A stretch of 58,659 nucleotides of DNA from Irregularibacter muris (GCF_024622505.1 NZ_JANKAS010000016.1:1-58659); one strand, 5' to 3'; numbered from the stretch's first letter, positions 27,344 to 36,458 are shown. The notes: generated by a model not told the origin, from the sequence alone. Program-made: numbers and translations.

Positions 27344-28264
27344 GACGTATCTTTTTTTGATGAGATTCAGGAAGTGGTTGGTTGGGAAAAGTGCATCAAT
27401 TCCTTTCGAGTTGAATTTGACTGTGACTGTGATATCTATATCACTAGCTCAAATGCCAAGTTGCTTTCGGGAGAGCTAGCTACATACCTTGCAGGGAGGT
27501 ATGTAGAGTTTTCAGAGCTATATCATACTGTTTTTCCTGATTCTGATTCGAGAACGATGTTTACTCGATATCTGACCGCCGGCGGAATGCCGTATTTGAG
27601 CAACCTCCGTTATGCCGAGCAACCGAGCTATCAGTATCTGCAAGACCTCTATAACTCTGTTGTCCTTAAAGATGTCGTAAAACGCAATAGCACCCGGGAT
27701 GTTGATTTGCTGGAGGGAATCACCGCATATATTACGGCAAATGTCGGGACGATTTTCTCCGCCACAGCAATTTCAAAACATCTGAAAAGTGAGGGATGTA
27801 CTGTTGCACCTGAAACAATATTGAACTACATTAAGGCTTGCGAGGATGCTTTTCTATTCTACCGTGTCCGCAGGCAGAATTTGCAGGGAAAGAAAATTCT
27901 CACTGCCAATGAAAAATACTACATTACTGATCACGGAATCAGGGAGGCGGTTTTCGGGGGGAATATGAAGGATATTAACTTATTTTTGAGAATATTGTAT
28001 ATATGGAACTCTTGCGGCGAGGGTATAAAGTCACAGTTGGAAAAGTAGGAGAAAAAGAGATAGATTTTATTGCTGAAAAGCAAACTCAAAAACTCTATGT
28101 TCAGGTGACCTATCTGCTTGCATCTGAGGAAACCATCCAGCGTGAATTCGGGGGTATATAATACCCTTAGGGATAACTTTCCCAAGTATGTTGTGTCCTA
28201 TGATGAATTTGATATGAGCAGAAATGATTTGAAACATATAAGTGTACACGAGTTTTTACTGTAG
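27344..28264 (+). pseudogene. Broken DUF4143-type AAA ATPase
   Basis: The longest open piece (27374-28048, 224 codons) matches the C-terminal two thirds of the AAA/DUF4143 ATPases common in bacteria. It keeps a Walker-B-like FFDEIQ (read just upstream), ITSSNAKLLSGELATYLAGR, and the DUF4143 region around YLQDLYNSVVLKDVVKRN. The N-terminal part with Walker A is missing. Near 27980 the frame shifts into MELLRRGYKVTVGKVGEKEI, and after more stops into DNFPKYVVSYDEFDMS, ending at 28264. At least two frameshifts plus a truncation make it non-functional. Confidence 0.85.
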
Positions 28265-28306
28265 AGCAATGGAGCGAATAAACAAGAATTTGCACGGAGG
28301 GATACC

Positions 28307-28561
28307 ATGGATAATAAAGAAAACTTACTTTTATATTTAGATAAAGTCCATTCAACTGAGATGGGTATGGATAGGATAAAAAGAAACCTTAATTTAGATA
28401 CAGATGATGTTGTAGAATGGTGTAAAAATAAAATTCAAGATGTCAATTGTACTGTAAGTAAAAAAGGAAAAAACTATTATGTAACTATTGATGATTTTAT
28501 AATAACTGTAAATGCACACAGTTATACAATTATTACGGCGCACAAAAATAAGCACAAATAA
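28307..28561 (+). CDS. DUF3781 domain protein
   Basis: An 84-residue small soluble protein with the DUF3781-like core (DVVEWCKNKIQDVNC; KGKNYYVTIDDFIITVNAHSYTIITAH). CGGAGGG ribosome site. The function is unknown; such genes are scattered in accessory regions of Firmicutes. A 110-nt segment after it resembles the segment after the Nudix gene at 28777. Confidence 0.8.
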   Translation: MDNKENLLLYLDKVHSTEMGMDRIKRNLNLDTDDVVEWCKNKIQDVNCTVSKKGKNYYVTIDDFIITVNAHSYTIITAHKNKHK

Positions 28562-28562
28562 T

Positions 28563-28676
28563 AAACTTCAATTTATCAGCCAAGCCATAGGTAACATCGT
28601 TTGTCCTAAAAATTTTTTTGCATTGTTATTTTAGAAAGACATAGCATTTCCGCCAAGGGGAAACTATGTCTTTGTT
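28563..28676 (+). repeat. Post-gene repeat, copy 1 (with terminator)
   Basis: Contains TTATCA, TTGTCCTAA, an A/T-run, and a terminator with arms AGACATAG and CTATGTCT plus TTTGTTT. It aligns along its length with the segment at 29281-29396. Confidence 0.5.
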
Positions 28677-28776
28677 TATTGGGAAGAAAATGATATTATG
28701 GGTAAAAGTCTGCTACTTTATAGGAGCAAACATGAATCGGAACTGCTGCTGATGAATATTTGGGGAGGCGAGAAGG

Positions 28777-29253
28777 GTGCCAAGGGATTGGATGTTTAGA
28801 GGTGATAATTATATCTGTAACTTTAGAAGTGTTGGTGTATTAATAAGAAACAACAAAATTCTAGTACAAAGGGATAAAGATGGTTCAGAATATGCTTTGC
28901 CGGGAGGACATGTCAAAATTGGAGAATCTTCAATTGATTCCTTAATTAGAGAGTATCGAGAAGAGACCGGGGCGGATATTCTCTGTGAAAGATTGATATG
29001 GACGGAAGAATGTTTCTGGGAATGGAATAAAAAGTCAGCAAATACAATTGCATTTTATTACCTGATAGCCTTACGCAATGATACGGATATTCCAGACAAT
29101 GGTGAGTTTATTTCACAAAAAGACAACAGTAATGTTGTATTGGGATGGCTTCCTTTGGATGAACTTAAATCTTTGACGATATATCCTTCATTTCTGAAGG
29201 AAAAAGTATTTAATATAAATAATTATACAGAACATTTCATAAGTAAAGAGTAG
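28777..29253 (+). CDS. Nudix hydrolase
   Basis: A 158-residue hydrolase of nucleoside-diphosphate-X compounds. The Nudix box runs from GGHVKIGE to REYREETGAD and matches GX5EX7REUXEEXGU. A GTG start at 28777 gives the family-typical opening with MFRGDNYICNFRSVGVLI; an AGAAGG site lies close upstream. The substrate cannot be predicted. It sits in the accessory segment with the DUF3781 gene. Confidence 0.9.
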   Translation: MPRDWMFRGDNYICNFRSVGVLIRNNKILVQRDKDGSEYALPGGHVKIGESSIDSLIREYREETGADILCERLIWTEECFWEWNKKSANTIAFYYLIALRNDTDIPDNGEFISQKDNSNVVLGWLPLDELKSLTIYPSFLKEKVFNINNYTEHFISKE

Positions 29254-29280
29254 TCCAACAAAGTGAGCATGAGAACCAAA

Positions 29281-29396
29281 AAACTACAGTTTATCACTAA
29301 CTAGGGCGGAATAATTTGTCCTAACAGCAAAAATCTTTTTTAGGATTACTCCAAAATACAGAGTATCTCCATCAAGAGAAAGCTGTATATTTTTTA
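29281..29396 (+). repeat. Post-gene repeat, copy 2 (with terminator)
   Basis: A diverged copy of 28563-28676: AAACTACAGTTTATCA, TTTGTCCTAA, an A/T-run, and a terminator with arms ATACAG and CTGTAT plus T6. Confidence 0.5.
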
Positions 29397-29790
29397 TACA
29401 TAGATCATAGCCTTTGTGAGGCTAACCTACCTTGTCATTTACTTTAAATCAATGTCAATGGCAGAGTATGCTGTGGTTTGTGTGCTATAAAAGCACTGGG
29501 TCTTAAAGTATCTTGAGGTTATTTCCCAAGTTGTTTTTCTACACTTCTCTCTGAAAATCGTAAAATTGGGGGGGAAGAGTGCTATAGGCTAAAATCAAGG
29601 CTAATGCCGAAAAAGCCTTTTTTTATTTTTTTGAGAGTCCATGTGTCAAGGGGATAGAGTTGTTGATACATCATCATAAGGAATAAAAGTAAAGAATATG
29701 GGAATGATAGCCAAGGAAACCAAGTTTTTGTTTATAAATAAAAATAGGCATTACATCAACATCCAGAGAATATAATACTGTATGTTACAA
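29397..29790. other. Intergenic region upstream of the G5/3D gene
   Basis: About 400 nt without a gene. It contains CTTTTTTTATTTTTTTGAG at 29617-29635, which is repeated exactly at 49807-49825, followed in both places by loosely similar sequence ending CATAAGGAATAA. I looked for a c-di-AMP (ydaO) riboswitch because these often precede such wall genes, but saw no convincing match. Confidence 0.45.
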
Positions 29791-29794
29791 AAAG

Positions 29795-29823
29795 TTGACA
29801 AATCGAAACAAAAAAGATACTAT
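29795..29823 (+). promoter_or_regulatory. Promoter of the G5/3D gene
   Basis: TTGACA (29795-29800), a 17-bp spacer and TACTAT (29818-29823). Confidence 0.8.
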
Positions 29824-29834
29824 TATCTGGATCC

Positions 29835-29856
29835 TACAAAACATCTATGTTTTGTA
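29835..29856 (+). promoter_or_regulatory. 10-bp perfect inverted repeat in the 5' leader
   Basis: The arms TACAAAACAT and ATGTTTTGTA have a two-base loop, between the promoter and the AGGAGGT ribosome site. It could be an operator or an mRNA-stabilising 5' hairpin. Confidence 0.5.
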
Positions 29857-29876
29857 AAAAAATAGGAGGTAGTACA

Positions 29877-31082
29877 ATGAATAAAATCCTAAAGAAGGAG
29901 ATTTTTAAAAAGAAATCTACTCAACTCCTTCTGATCATACTAGCTGTTACAGTTTTATCTCTTACAGCAGTAGGGTACCATTTATCCTTCAAAAAAGTAA
30001 CTATTCTAGATGAGGGAAAAGAGCTAGAAGTAAAATCTCGTAAAGATACTATAGAAGAAGTATTAGAAGAACAGGGAATTTCCTATATTCCTGAAGATGT
30101 AATTACCCCAACTTTGGAAAGCAAACTAGAAGACGACATAACGATTACTATAGAAAGAGCTGTAAAAGTATCCATTCTGGCAGACGATAAAACTTATGAT
30201 TTATTGACTCCTGTAGAGACAGTGGCAGACGCTTTAAATCAAGCAAAGATTGAATTAGGCGAAAAAGATGACGTATACCCAAGTCTGGATAAACCTTTAA
30301 AACAAGGATTGAATATTCAGGTGGTAAGGGCTATACCCATTGTCATTGAAGTGGATGGGGAGAAAACAGAATTATTGACTACGGCCTCCAATGTGAAAGA
30401 GGTAATGGAGGAAGCGGAGATAAGTCTGGGAGAGAAGGATAAGATTAATCATGATCTAGAGACTAAGATTGAAAAAGACTTACAAATAAAAATTACTCGA
30501 GTAAAAGAAAAGACCATCACAGAAAAAGAAGATATTGATTTTAAAACAGTTCGAAAAAATTCTTCTTCTTTGTACAAAGGAACCAATAAAGTAGTCCAAA
30601 AAGGGCAAAAAGGAACCTTAGAAAAAGAAATACAAGTTACTTATGAAGATGGAAAAGAAGTAAATCGAAAAACCATAAATGAAAAAACCATCAAAAAAGC
30701 AGTGGATCAAATTATAGAAGTAGGCACAAAGGCCAAACCAGCTCCTAAAGCTAGTAGAGGCGGTACTCCTTCTAGGGGATCTAGTAGTAATGGCAAGGTA
30801 ACTCGTACACTAAAAGTAGTTGCCACAGCCTATAGTTCTGAAGATCCTGGAGTGGGCAATCGTACCAGTACAGGAGCAACTCTTAAAAAAGGTGTTATCG
30901 CAGTAGACCCTAGCGTTATTCCTTATTATACAAGACTTTATGTACCAGGATATGGCTTTGGTCAGGCACTAGATACTGGTAGTGCTATTAAAGGAAATAG
31001 AATAGATTTAGCCTTTGGCAGCAGAGCAGAGGCCCTTAGATATGGTAGAAAAACAGTGACCATTCAAATACATGGAAAATAA
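29877..31082 (+). CDS. YabE-like cell-wall protein (DUF348 x3, G5, 3D)
   Basis: A 401-residue exported protein. A signal/anchor helix lies at about 13-35 (LLLIILAVTVLSLTAVGYH). Three ubiquitin-like DUF348 repeats follow, each with a ...ILDEGKELEVKSRK- or VEVDGEKTELL-type unit. A G5 domain is at about 210-285 (KGTLEKEIQVTYEDGKEV). The C-terminal 3D domain (about 310-400) has the Asp motif DTGSAIKGNRIDLAF. These are related to YabE and resuscitation-promoting factors, probably lytic transglycosylase-like. ATG 29877 is chosen for AGGAGGT 7 nt upstream; an ATG 30 nt earlier lies in the hairpin. Confidence 0.92.
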   Translation: MNKILKKEIFKKKSTQLLLIILAVTVLSLTAVGYHLSFKKVTILDEGKELEVKSRKDTIEEVLEEQGISYIPEDVITPTLESKLEDDITITIERAVKVSILADDKTYDLLTPVETVADALNQAKIELGEKDDVYPSLDKPLKQGLNIQVVRAIPIVIEVDGEKTELLTTASNVKEVMEEAEISLGEKDKINHDLETKIEKDLQIKITRVKEKTITEKEDIDFKTVRKNSSSLYKGTNKVVQKGQKGTLEKEIQVTYEDGKEVNRKTINEKTIKKAVDQIIEVGTKAKPAPKASRGGTPSRGSSSNGKVTRTLKVVATAYSSEDPGVGNRTSTGATLKKGVIAVDPSVIPYYTRLYVPGYGFGQALDTGSAIKGNRIDLAFGSRAEALRYGRKTVTIQIHGK

Positions 31083-31095
31083 GTATACAATTTAA

Positions 31096-31128
31096 AAGGC
31101 CAATAGGAAAATCCTATTGGCTTTTTTT
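31096..31128. terminator. Terminator between the G5/3D gene and speD
   Basis: The arms GCCAATAGGA and TCCTATTGGC are followed by T7; A-rich on the other side, so probably bidirectional. Confidence 0.9.
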
Positions 31129-31978
31129 ATACTCTAGGGACATTTCTTCCATAAAATATTTCTTGCATTTCTTTTCTCAATTTCTTCTTAATGGTTTTAA
31201 CTTCCTTAGGAGAAAAGTCGCTTTCCTCTACTCCAAACAAATAATTATTAAGGTCAAAATCCTTTAAAAGCATTTTGGTATGAAAAATATTTTCCTGATA
31301 GACATTGACATCAATCATCTGATATTTATTGCTAGTATTTCGATCAATAAAGTTTTGTATAGAATTTATTTTATGATCAATGAATATTTTTCTACCCTTT
31401 ACATTTCTGGTGAAGCCCCTTACCCGATAATCTATGGTCATAATATCTGAGTCAAAGGAGTGAATAAGATAATTGAGGGCCTTTAAGGGAGAGATTCTTC
31501 CACAGGTAGAAACATCGATATCTGCTCTAAAGGTACAAATCCCATCATGGGGGTGGCTTTCTGGATAAGTATGAACAGTGATATGGCTTTTATCCAAATG
31601 TCCCACTACTGATTGGGGAAGGGGACCAGGGCTCTCGGATTTAAATTCCTCTAAGTCTTCTAGAGTACGTATAGGTTCTTCTGAAATCAGCATAGTCACA
31701 CTTGCTCCTTGGGGTTCATAATCTTGCTTGGCGATATTTAATATATTGGCCCCAATGATATCTGATACATTGGATAAGATATCCGTTAATCTTTGGGCAT
31801 TATATTGCTCATCTATATATTCAATATATTCTTTACGGTGCTCTTCGGTATTGGCATAACAGATATCATACATATTGAAACTAAGAGATTTTGTTAAATT
31901 ATTAAAACCATGAAGTTTTAATTTTTTGTCCGCTTTAAGAACCATTTTTTGCCTCCCTAAAATTCTTGATATATTCAT
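31127..31978 (-). CDS. speD: S-adenosylmethionine decarboxylase proenzyme (long bacterial type)
   Basis: A 283-residue pyruvoyl enzyme making decarboxylated SAM, the aminopropyl donor for spermidine. Self-cleavage is expected between Lys130 and Ser131 in [16 protein letters not shown]. The conserved [20 protein letters not shown] follows. Length matches the E. coli/clostridial class rather than the short Bacillus/Thermotoga class. No spermidine synthase gene is adjacent. Two start Met are possible: residue 1, or Met12 in [11 protein letters not shown]. Convergent with the wall-protein gene. Confidence 0.93.
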   Translation of the reverse strand: MNISRILGRQKMVLKADKKLKLHGFNNLTKSLSFNMYDICYANTEEHRKEYIEYIDEQYNAQRLTDILSNVSDIIGANILNIAKQDYEPQGASVTMLISEEPIRTLEDLEEFKSESPGPLPQSVVGHLDKSHITVHTYPESHPHDGICTFRADIDVSTCGRISPLKALNYLIHSFDSDIMTIDYRVRGFTRNVKGRKIFIDHKINSIQNFIDRNTSNKYQMIDVNVYQENIFHTKMLLKDFDLNNYLFGVEESDFSPKEVKTIKKKLRKEMQEIFYGRNVPRV

Positions 31979-32094
31979 TTTTCCCTTAATAACAAATTAT
32001 AAACTACACTATATGGAGATGTAAATAGAATAAGTATAGATAGAGACAGAGAATTCATTAGAGGCTTTATCCATTTATTTCTTGTGTAATAGAC

Positions 32095-32123
32095 TTGACA
32101 GAGGAATAAAAAGTACGTATAAT
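32095..32123 (+). promoter_or_regulatory. tRNA-Ser(GGA) promoter
   Basis: Consensus TTGACA (32095-32100), a 17-bp spacer and consensus TATAAT (32118-32123). Confidence 0.9.
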
Positions 32124-32165
32124 ATAGATCTGTGAGGAAGAAAAATAACTCACATCATAAGTTTT

Positions 32166-32258
32166 GGAGAGATGTCTGAGCTGGCTGAAGGAGCTCGCCT
32201 GGAAAGCGGGTGTGCGGCACAAACCGTACCGAGGGTTCGAATCCCTCTCTCTCCGCCA
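32166..32258 (+). tRNA. tRNA-Ser(GGA)
   Basis: A 93-nt class II tRNA with encoded CCA. The anticodon loop CTGGAAA gives GGA, which reads the UCC specifier of the serS T-box. Long variable arm. Confidence 0.95.
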
Positions 32259-32345
32259 TTAAATGTTAGAACCTTGAATAAGAGGTTTTTTTCATCTCTA
32301 AAACAAGTTTCATTAAAGTTGATATTAAGTTTGGTCGTACTAGAT

Positions 32346-32607
32346 GGGGAGGTAGCGGTGCCCTATAACCTGCAATCCGCTATAGCAGGATTGAATTCCT
32401 ACCCTAGATTTTGATTCTGTGGAGTCTGCCCTGAGTAAGTGGTGTTGAAGATCGGGTCCTGCGCAACGGAAATTCATGAACCCCGTCAGATCCGGAAGGA
32501 AGCAGCGGTAAGTGAACCCTTCCGTGTGCCGCAGGTTAGCCTGATTGGAGCTAACTGCCCAGGTAACGTCTGGAGGATCATTACCGAAGGTAGGTGTACG
32601 GCCTTTA
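32346..32607 (+). ncRNA. ffs: Signal recognition particle RNA (large, Bacillus type)
   Basis: Both diagnostic parts are present. The 5' Alu domain has GGTGCCCTATAACCTGC and AATCCGCTATAGCAGG. The S-domain hairpin has GTCAGATCCGGAAGGAAGCA, then GCGGTAAG. The RNA is about 260 nt and ends near GGTAGGTGTACGGCC. It binds Ffh and targets membrane proteins. Its position between tRNA-Ser and dnaX is a common clostridial arrangement. Confidence 0.95.
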
Positions 32608-32621
32608 AAATTTATAAATGC

Positions 32622-32655
32622 AAAAGGATAGAGAAGATTCTCTATCCTTTTTACG
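32622..32655 (+). terminator. SRP RNA terminator
   Basis: The arms AAAGGATAGAGAA and TTCTCTATCCTTT are followed by TTACG. Confidence 0.88.
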
Positions 32656-32760
32656 TATTTATCATAGAAAAATAAGAGAAGAGCCAAAGGATTAAGGGTT
32701 TGCTTTTATGGTATAATGGGAAATAATAAAAAAGATATCAAGGAAAGTGTGGGGAAGATT

Positions 32761-34422
32761 GTGAGTTATATAGCTTTATACAGAAAATGGCGGCCAAAAA
32801 CCTTTGAAGATGTGGTGGGACAAGAACATATTACCACCACCTTAAAAAATCAAATACTTTTCAATCGTATTGCCCATGCTTATCTTTTTAGTGGTACCAG
32901 GGGAACGGGAAAGACCTCTACAGCTAAAATCTTTGCTAGAGCAGTAAATTGCCCTCATCATATTCAGGGGGATCCCTGCCATCAATGTGAAGTATGTAAA
33001 GAAATTGAAAGCTCAGGTGTTATGGACATTATTGAAATAGATGCTGCCTCTAACAGAGGTGTTGATGAAATTAGAGACCTAAGAGAAAGGGTAAAGTATC
33101 CTCCCTCTCTAGGACGCTATAAAGTATATATCATTGATGAAGTGCATATGCTCACTCAAGAGGCCTTTAATGCTCTACTAAAAACTTTAGAGGAACCACC
33201 TAAGCACGTCATCTTTATTTTGGCCACTACAGAACCGCACAAATTGCCTGCTACCATATTGTCCAGATGCCAGCGTTTTGATTTTAAACGAGTGACCCTA
33301 AAGGACATGGTTGGAAGGATGGAATATATCTGCCGAGAAATGGATATTTCCATTGAAGAAAAGGCCCTAGAACTTATTGCCAAAAATGCCGAGGGCGCCA
33401 TGAGAGATGCCCTCAGTATATTGGATCAATGTCTATCCCTAGTAGAAGAAAATCAAACCATTACCTATGAAAATATTACCGATACCTTAGGACTGGCATC
33501 GGAGAGCTGGGTTTATGATATTGCTGGTAGTATTTTAAAGCAGGATATAAGAAACACCCTTTCACTGCTCCATGAGATGATGGATAATGGTAAAGATATC
33601 CTTCAAATGGTCAAACAGCTTAGGGAGCATTTTCGTAATCTTCTCATGGTAAAAACCCTCTCCCAGGCAGAGAATATTTTAGAAATGACTGCAGAACAAA
33701 TAGAAAGCCTTAAAAATCAGGGAGAAGAAATTATAGAAGAAAGATTGTTTCGATTTATAGATCATTTAAATCAAGTAGAAAATAAAATGAAAACCACTAG
33801 TCAACCAGTGATTATATTAGAAATGGAATTAATCAATCTTTGTAAACAACCTAAGGGCGAATCTTTAGAAAGCCTATTGGAGAGAATATCCATTCTAGAG
33901 AAAAAAATACAGGACGGGATGGTCACCCAAGCCAGCCCATCCCCAAGGGTTACTCCTACTCCTACTCCCCCTCCCCCATCAAGGCCTAAAGTCCAACCAA
34001 CTCCTTCCCCAACTCGGACATCTGTGCCACCCCAAGGGGAAGAACAGGAGACATTACAAAGAAATGATTCATTGACCAAGGAAAATATCCAAGAAAAATG
34101 GGGGGATATCCTAAGGGAAGTAAGGAAGAGAAAAGTATCTGTAGAAGCTCTGTTAAAGGAAGGGCAACTTGCACAATATGACAAAGGCAAATTATTGCTT
34201 GGTTTTAAAGAAGGATTTGGTTTTCACCAAACAGCCCTTTCTAGAAAAGATAATCTCGGTCTACTACAGCAGGTAATATCCCAGGTGATGAACTCTGCCA
34301 TTAAGGTAGAGTGCGTCATGATGGACCAAATCACTTTTTCAGGACAGGAAGAAGTAGATATTGTGGATAAAACCATAGAAATTTTCGGAGAAGATGTAGT
34401 GGAAATTGTGGAGGAAAAGTAG
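32761..34422 (+). CDS. dnaX: DNA polymerase III subunit gamma/tau
   Basis: A 553-residue clamp-loader ATPase. Walker A is GTRGTGKTSTAKIFA, a zinc module runs CPHHIQGDPCHQCEVC, Walker B is IIDEVHML, and sensor text SRCQRFDF is present. A Pro-rich linker (about 395-435) follows, then the tau C-terminal domain. I choose GTG 32761, giving the canonical MSYIALYRKWRP with GGGGAAG upstream. The in-frame ATG 45 nt earlier overlaps a TATAAT promoter box at 32712-32717 and has no ribosome site. First gene of dnaX-ebfC-recR. Confidence 0.95.
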   Translation: MSYIALYRKWRPKTFEDVVGQEHITTTLKNQILFNRIAHAYLFSGTRGTGKTSTAKIFARAVNCPHHIQGDPCHQCEVCKEIESSGVMDIIEIDAASNRGVDEIRDLRERVKYPPSLGRYKVYIIDEVHMLTQEAFNALLKTLEEPPKHVIFILATTEPHKLPATILSRCQRFDFKRVTLKDMVGRMEYICREMDISIEEKALELIAKNAEGAMRDALSILDQCLSLVEENQTITYENITDTLGLASESWVYDIAGSILKQDIRNTLSLLHEMMDNGKDILQMVKQLREHFRNLLMVKTLSQAENILEMTAEQIESLKNQGEEIIEERLFRFIDHLNQVENKMKTTSQPVIILEMELINLCKQPKGESLESLLERISILEKKIQDGMVTQASPSPRVTPTPTPPPPSRPKVQPTPSPTRTSVPPQGEEQETLQRNDSLTKENIQEKWGDILREVRKRKVSVEALLKEGQLAQYDKGKLLLGFKEGFGFHQTALSRKDNLGLLQQVISQVMNSAIKVECVMMDQITFSGQEEVDIVDKTIEIFGEDVVEIVEEK

Positions 34423-34527
34423 AAAAGAAAGGCTGTTATGCTATAATAAAAGTATTATAATAAAAATTGCTAAACATAGAAAAATCTGTATCAAAAAAAT
34501 ATATGGAGATTAGAGGAGGAATAAAAA

Positions 34528-34866
34528 ATGGCAAGAGGAAAATTCCCAGGTGGAATGGGTAATATGGGAAATATGATGAAGCAAGTACAAAAGATGCAAA
34601 AAGATATGGAAAAGGTGCAAGCTGAATTGGAAGAAAAGGAAGTAGAAGCCACCGCTGGTGGAGGAGTAGTAAAAGTAGTGGCCAATGGAAAGAAAAATAT
34701 TATATCTATAGAAATTCAGCCAGAAGCCGTAGACCCTGACGATGTAGAAATGTTGGAAGACTTAATTTTGGCAGCTGTCAATGAAGCTATGAGAAAAGCA
34801 GAAGACATGGTTTCCAGTGAGATGGGTAAACTAACAGGTGGAATGAACATACCAGGATTATTCTAG
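34528..34866 (+). CDS. YbaB/EbfC family nucleoid-associated protein
   Basis: A 112-residue DNA-binding protein that opens with a Gly/Met-rich stretch ([19 protein letters not shown]). The family core follows with [16 protein letters not shown], and the tail ends GGMNIPGLF. Corresponds to yaaK in the classic dnaX-yaaK-recR order. AGAGGAGG ribosome site. Confidence 0.95.
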   Translation: MARGKFPGGMGNMGNMMKQVQKMQKDMEKVQAELEEKEVEATAGGGVVKVVANGKKNIISIEIQPEAVDPDDVEMLEDLILAAVNEAMRKAEDMVSSEMGKLTGGMNIPGLF

Positions 34867-34889
34867 GCCCGGACAGTAGAGGTGAAGAA

Positions 34890-35489
34890 ATGTCATTTTA
34901 TGCAGCACCAATTTCAAAATTAATAGATGAATTTAGCAAACTACCAGGAATCGGTCAAAAAACTGCTCAACGTTTGGCCTTTCATGTTCTCAATACCACA
35001 CAGGAAAATGCCCAAGAATTGGCTCAGGCCATTATAGAGGCAAAGGAAAAGATAAAATACTGTGATACTTGTTTTAATATTACAGACAAACAATGCTGTG
35101 ATATCTGTGCTAACACCAAAAGAGATAGTGAAGTTCTTTGTGTAGTGCAAGACCCTAAGGATGTTGTGGCCATTGAAAAGACCAGAGAATTTAGGGGCAA
35201 GTACCATGTCCTCCACGGAGCTATTTCCCCCATGGAAGGCATAGGTCCTAATGAAATATATATTAAAGAACTTCTCCTTAGACTGCAGGATGATGAGGTG
35301 AAGGAAATCATCCTGGCCACCAACCCGACTATAGAGGGCGAAGCCACAGCCATGTATATTGCCAAGCTAGTAAAACCCTTAGGCATCAAAGTCACCCGGC
35401 TGGCCTCAGGCATTCCTATCGGAGGGGATTTGGAATATACCGATGAAGTAACCTTAAGTAAAGCCTTTGAGGGCAGAAGAGAATTATAA
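34890..35489 (+). CDS. recR: Recombination protein RecR
   Basis: A 199-residue recombinational-repair protein. The helix-hairpin-helix is at about 8-30 ([19 protein letters not shown]). A C4 zinc finger is at about 55-72 ([16 protein letters not shown]). The Toprim domain is at about 80-175 ([32 protein letters not shown]). In related genomes yaaL and bofA follow directly; here they occur about 13.5 kb downstream. Confidence 0.97.
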   Translation: MSFYAAPISKLIDEFSKLPGIGQKTAQRLAFHVLNTTQENAQELAQAIIEAKEKIKYCDTCFNITDKQCCDICANTKRDSEVLCVVQDPKDVVAIEKTREFRGKYHVLHGAISPMEGIGPNEIYIKELLLRLQDDEVKEIILATNPTIEGEATAMYIAKLVKPLGIKVTRLASGIPIGGDLEYTDEVTLSKAFEGRREL

Positions 35490-35565
35490 AGAAAAGAAAT
35501 AATCTATAAAGTTTTCTACAAAACTGAAGAAAAATAAATCTATGTAAATGACGAAGGAGGTTGCT

Positions 35566-36051
35566 ATGGCGGCAGAAAAAGTATATGAAAAACTGAAAGA
35601 ATTATCTATACCCTTTGAAATCATTGAGCATGAAGCGGCTCTAACAGTAGAAGAAATGGAAAAAGTTCTTCCAGAAATGGATGCACAAGTATGTAAAAAC
35701 TTATTTTTAAGAAATCAAAAAGGAAATCAACACTATCTTGTGGTAATGGCAAAGGAAAAACCTTTTAATCTAAAAGAATTTGAACAAAAGCAAGGCCTAG
35801 GAAAACTATCCTTCGCCAGTGAAAAAAGACTTTTAAAATATTTAGGGGTACCCTCTGGGAGTGTTTCCCCCTTTGGTCTGATCAATGATTCCACCAATCA
35901 CGTTATCGTCTATATAGATCAAGATTTAAAACAATGTGATAAAGTGGGAGTACACCCAAATATCAATTCTGCCACCATTACTTTTAAGGCATCGGATTTG
36001 GAAAAATACATCAAATCCCTTGATAATGAAGTGTATTGGGTGAAAATGTAA
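35566..36051 (+). CDS. YbaK/ProX-type prolyl-tRNA editing protein
   Basis: A 161-residue free-standing aminoacyl-tRNA deacylase. YbaK-fold stretches include CKNLFLRNQKGNQHYLVVMA, PSGSVSPFGLIND and PNINSATITFKASDLEKYI. It probably hydrolyses Ala-tRNA(Pro), the editing function missing from the short ProS at 17758. ATG 35566 is preceded by AAGGAGG; an in-frame ATG 18 nt earlier lies upstream of that site. It may mark the left side of the block inserted between recR and yaaL. Confidence 0.88.
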   Translation: MAAEKVYEKLKELSIPFEIIEHEAALTVEEMEKVLPEMDAQVCKNLFLRNQKGNQHYLVVMAKEKPFNLKEFEQKQGLGKLSFASEKRLLKYLGVPSGSVSPFGLINDSTNHVIVYIDQDLKQCDKVGVHPNINSATITFKASDLEKYIKSLDNEVYWVKM

Positions 36052-36063
36052 AGGATAAAAAAA

Positions 36064-36155
36064 TTGATATTATAAGATAAGTGCAAACAGTTTATAAAGA
36101 ACAAGATGATGGGGTTTACTTACCCCAATTGTATAATACTAATGACTCCTACAGA
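36064..36155 (+). repeat. Duplicated leader segment, copy A
   Basis: Aligns with 42141-42226 over about 90 nt. Shared blocks include GCAAACAG, AAAGAACAAGA, ACCCCAATTG and the GACTCCTA/GGCTCCTA box. It contains the fluoride-riboswitch-like element. Confidence 0.7.
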
Positions 36156-36190
36156 GAACAGGGAAAGTGTCTCAGTAGGAGTTTTTTTAT
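36100..36190 (+). promoter_or_regulatory. Fluoride (crcB) riboswitch-like element A with terminator
   Basis: The order GATGGGGTT, ACCCC, AATTGTATAATAC, TAATGACTCCTAC resembles the crcB motif (GATGGAGTT...CC...AAAC...CTAATGACTCCTAC). The CTCCTAC segment can also form a terminator with GTAGGAG before T7, as in known fluoride switches. The 5' pairing arm is degenerate. No exporter follows; the next gene is the amidase, 270 nt away. Confidence 0.5.
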
Positions 36191-36197
36191 TGGACAC

Positions 36198-36231
36198 TAC
36201 ATCCATTCATGATATATCGCGAATGGATGTA
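36198..36231. promoter_or_regulatory. 34-bp near-perfect palindrome
   Basis: The arms TACATCCATTC and GAATGGATGTA flank a centre that includes GATATATC, so almost the whole 34 bp is self-complementary. It may be an operator between the leader terminator and the amidase gene. Confidence 0.45.
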
Positions 36232-36458
36232 AAGACTAAGAATTCTTTTGAATGTGGTGAACTCACAGATAATATTTTTTACTAAATGTTATTATTTTTT
36301 AAACTTCATAAGCAATTTAGCATTTATATAAATAAATTTTCTTTTTAAAGAAAGAAGTTGATAATTTTAATAGATAAGTCTTTTTATATAGTGTAGGACA
36401 AATAAGTTGGCCAACAGATAGAAGTCTTACCAATATATAATAAGGGAGAAATGTAAAC

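Noticed and set aside
28563-29396. Integron attC sites after the DUF3781 and Nudix genes
   Set aside because: The TTGTCCTAA core does not fit the attC core-site rules and no integrase is present.
29397-29876. c-di-AMP (ydaO) riboswitch upstream of the G5/3D gene
   Set aside because: Expected from gene type, but the conserved blocks could not be found by eye.
32172-32687. Open frames on both strands over tRNA-Ser(GGA) and the SRP RNA
   Set aside because: They lie entirely within RNA genes and are explained by those.
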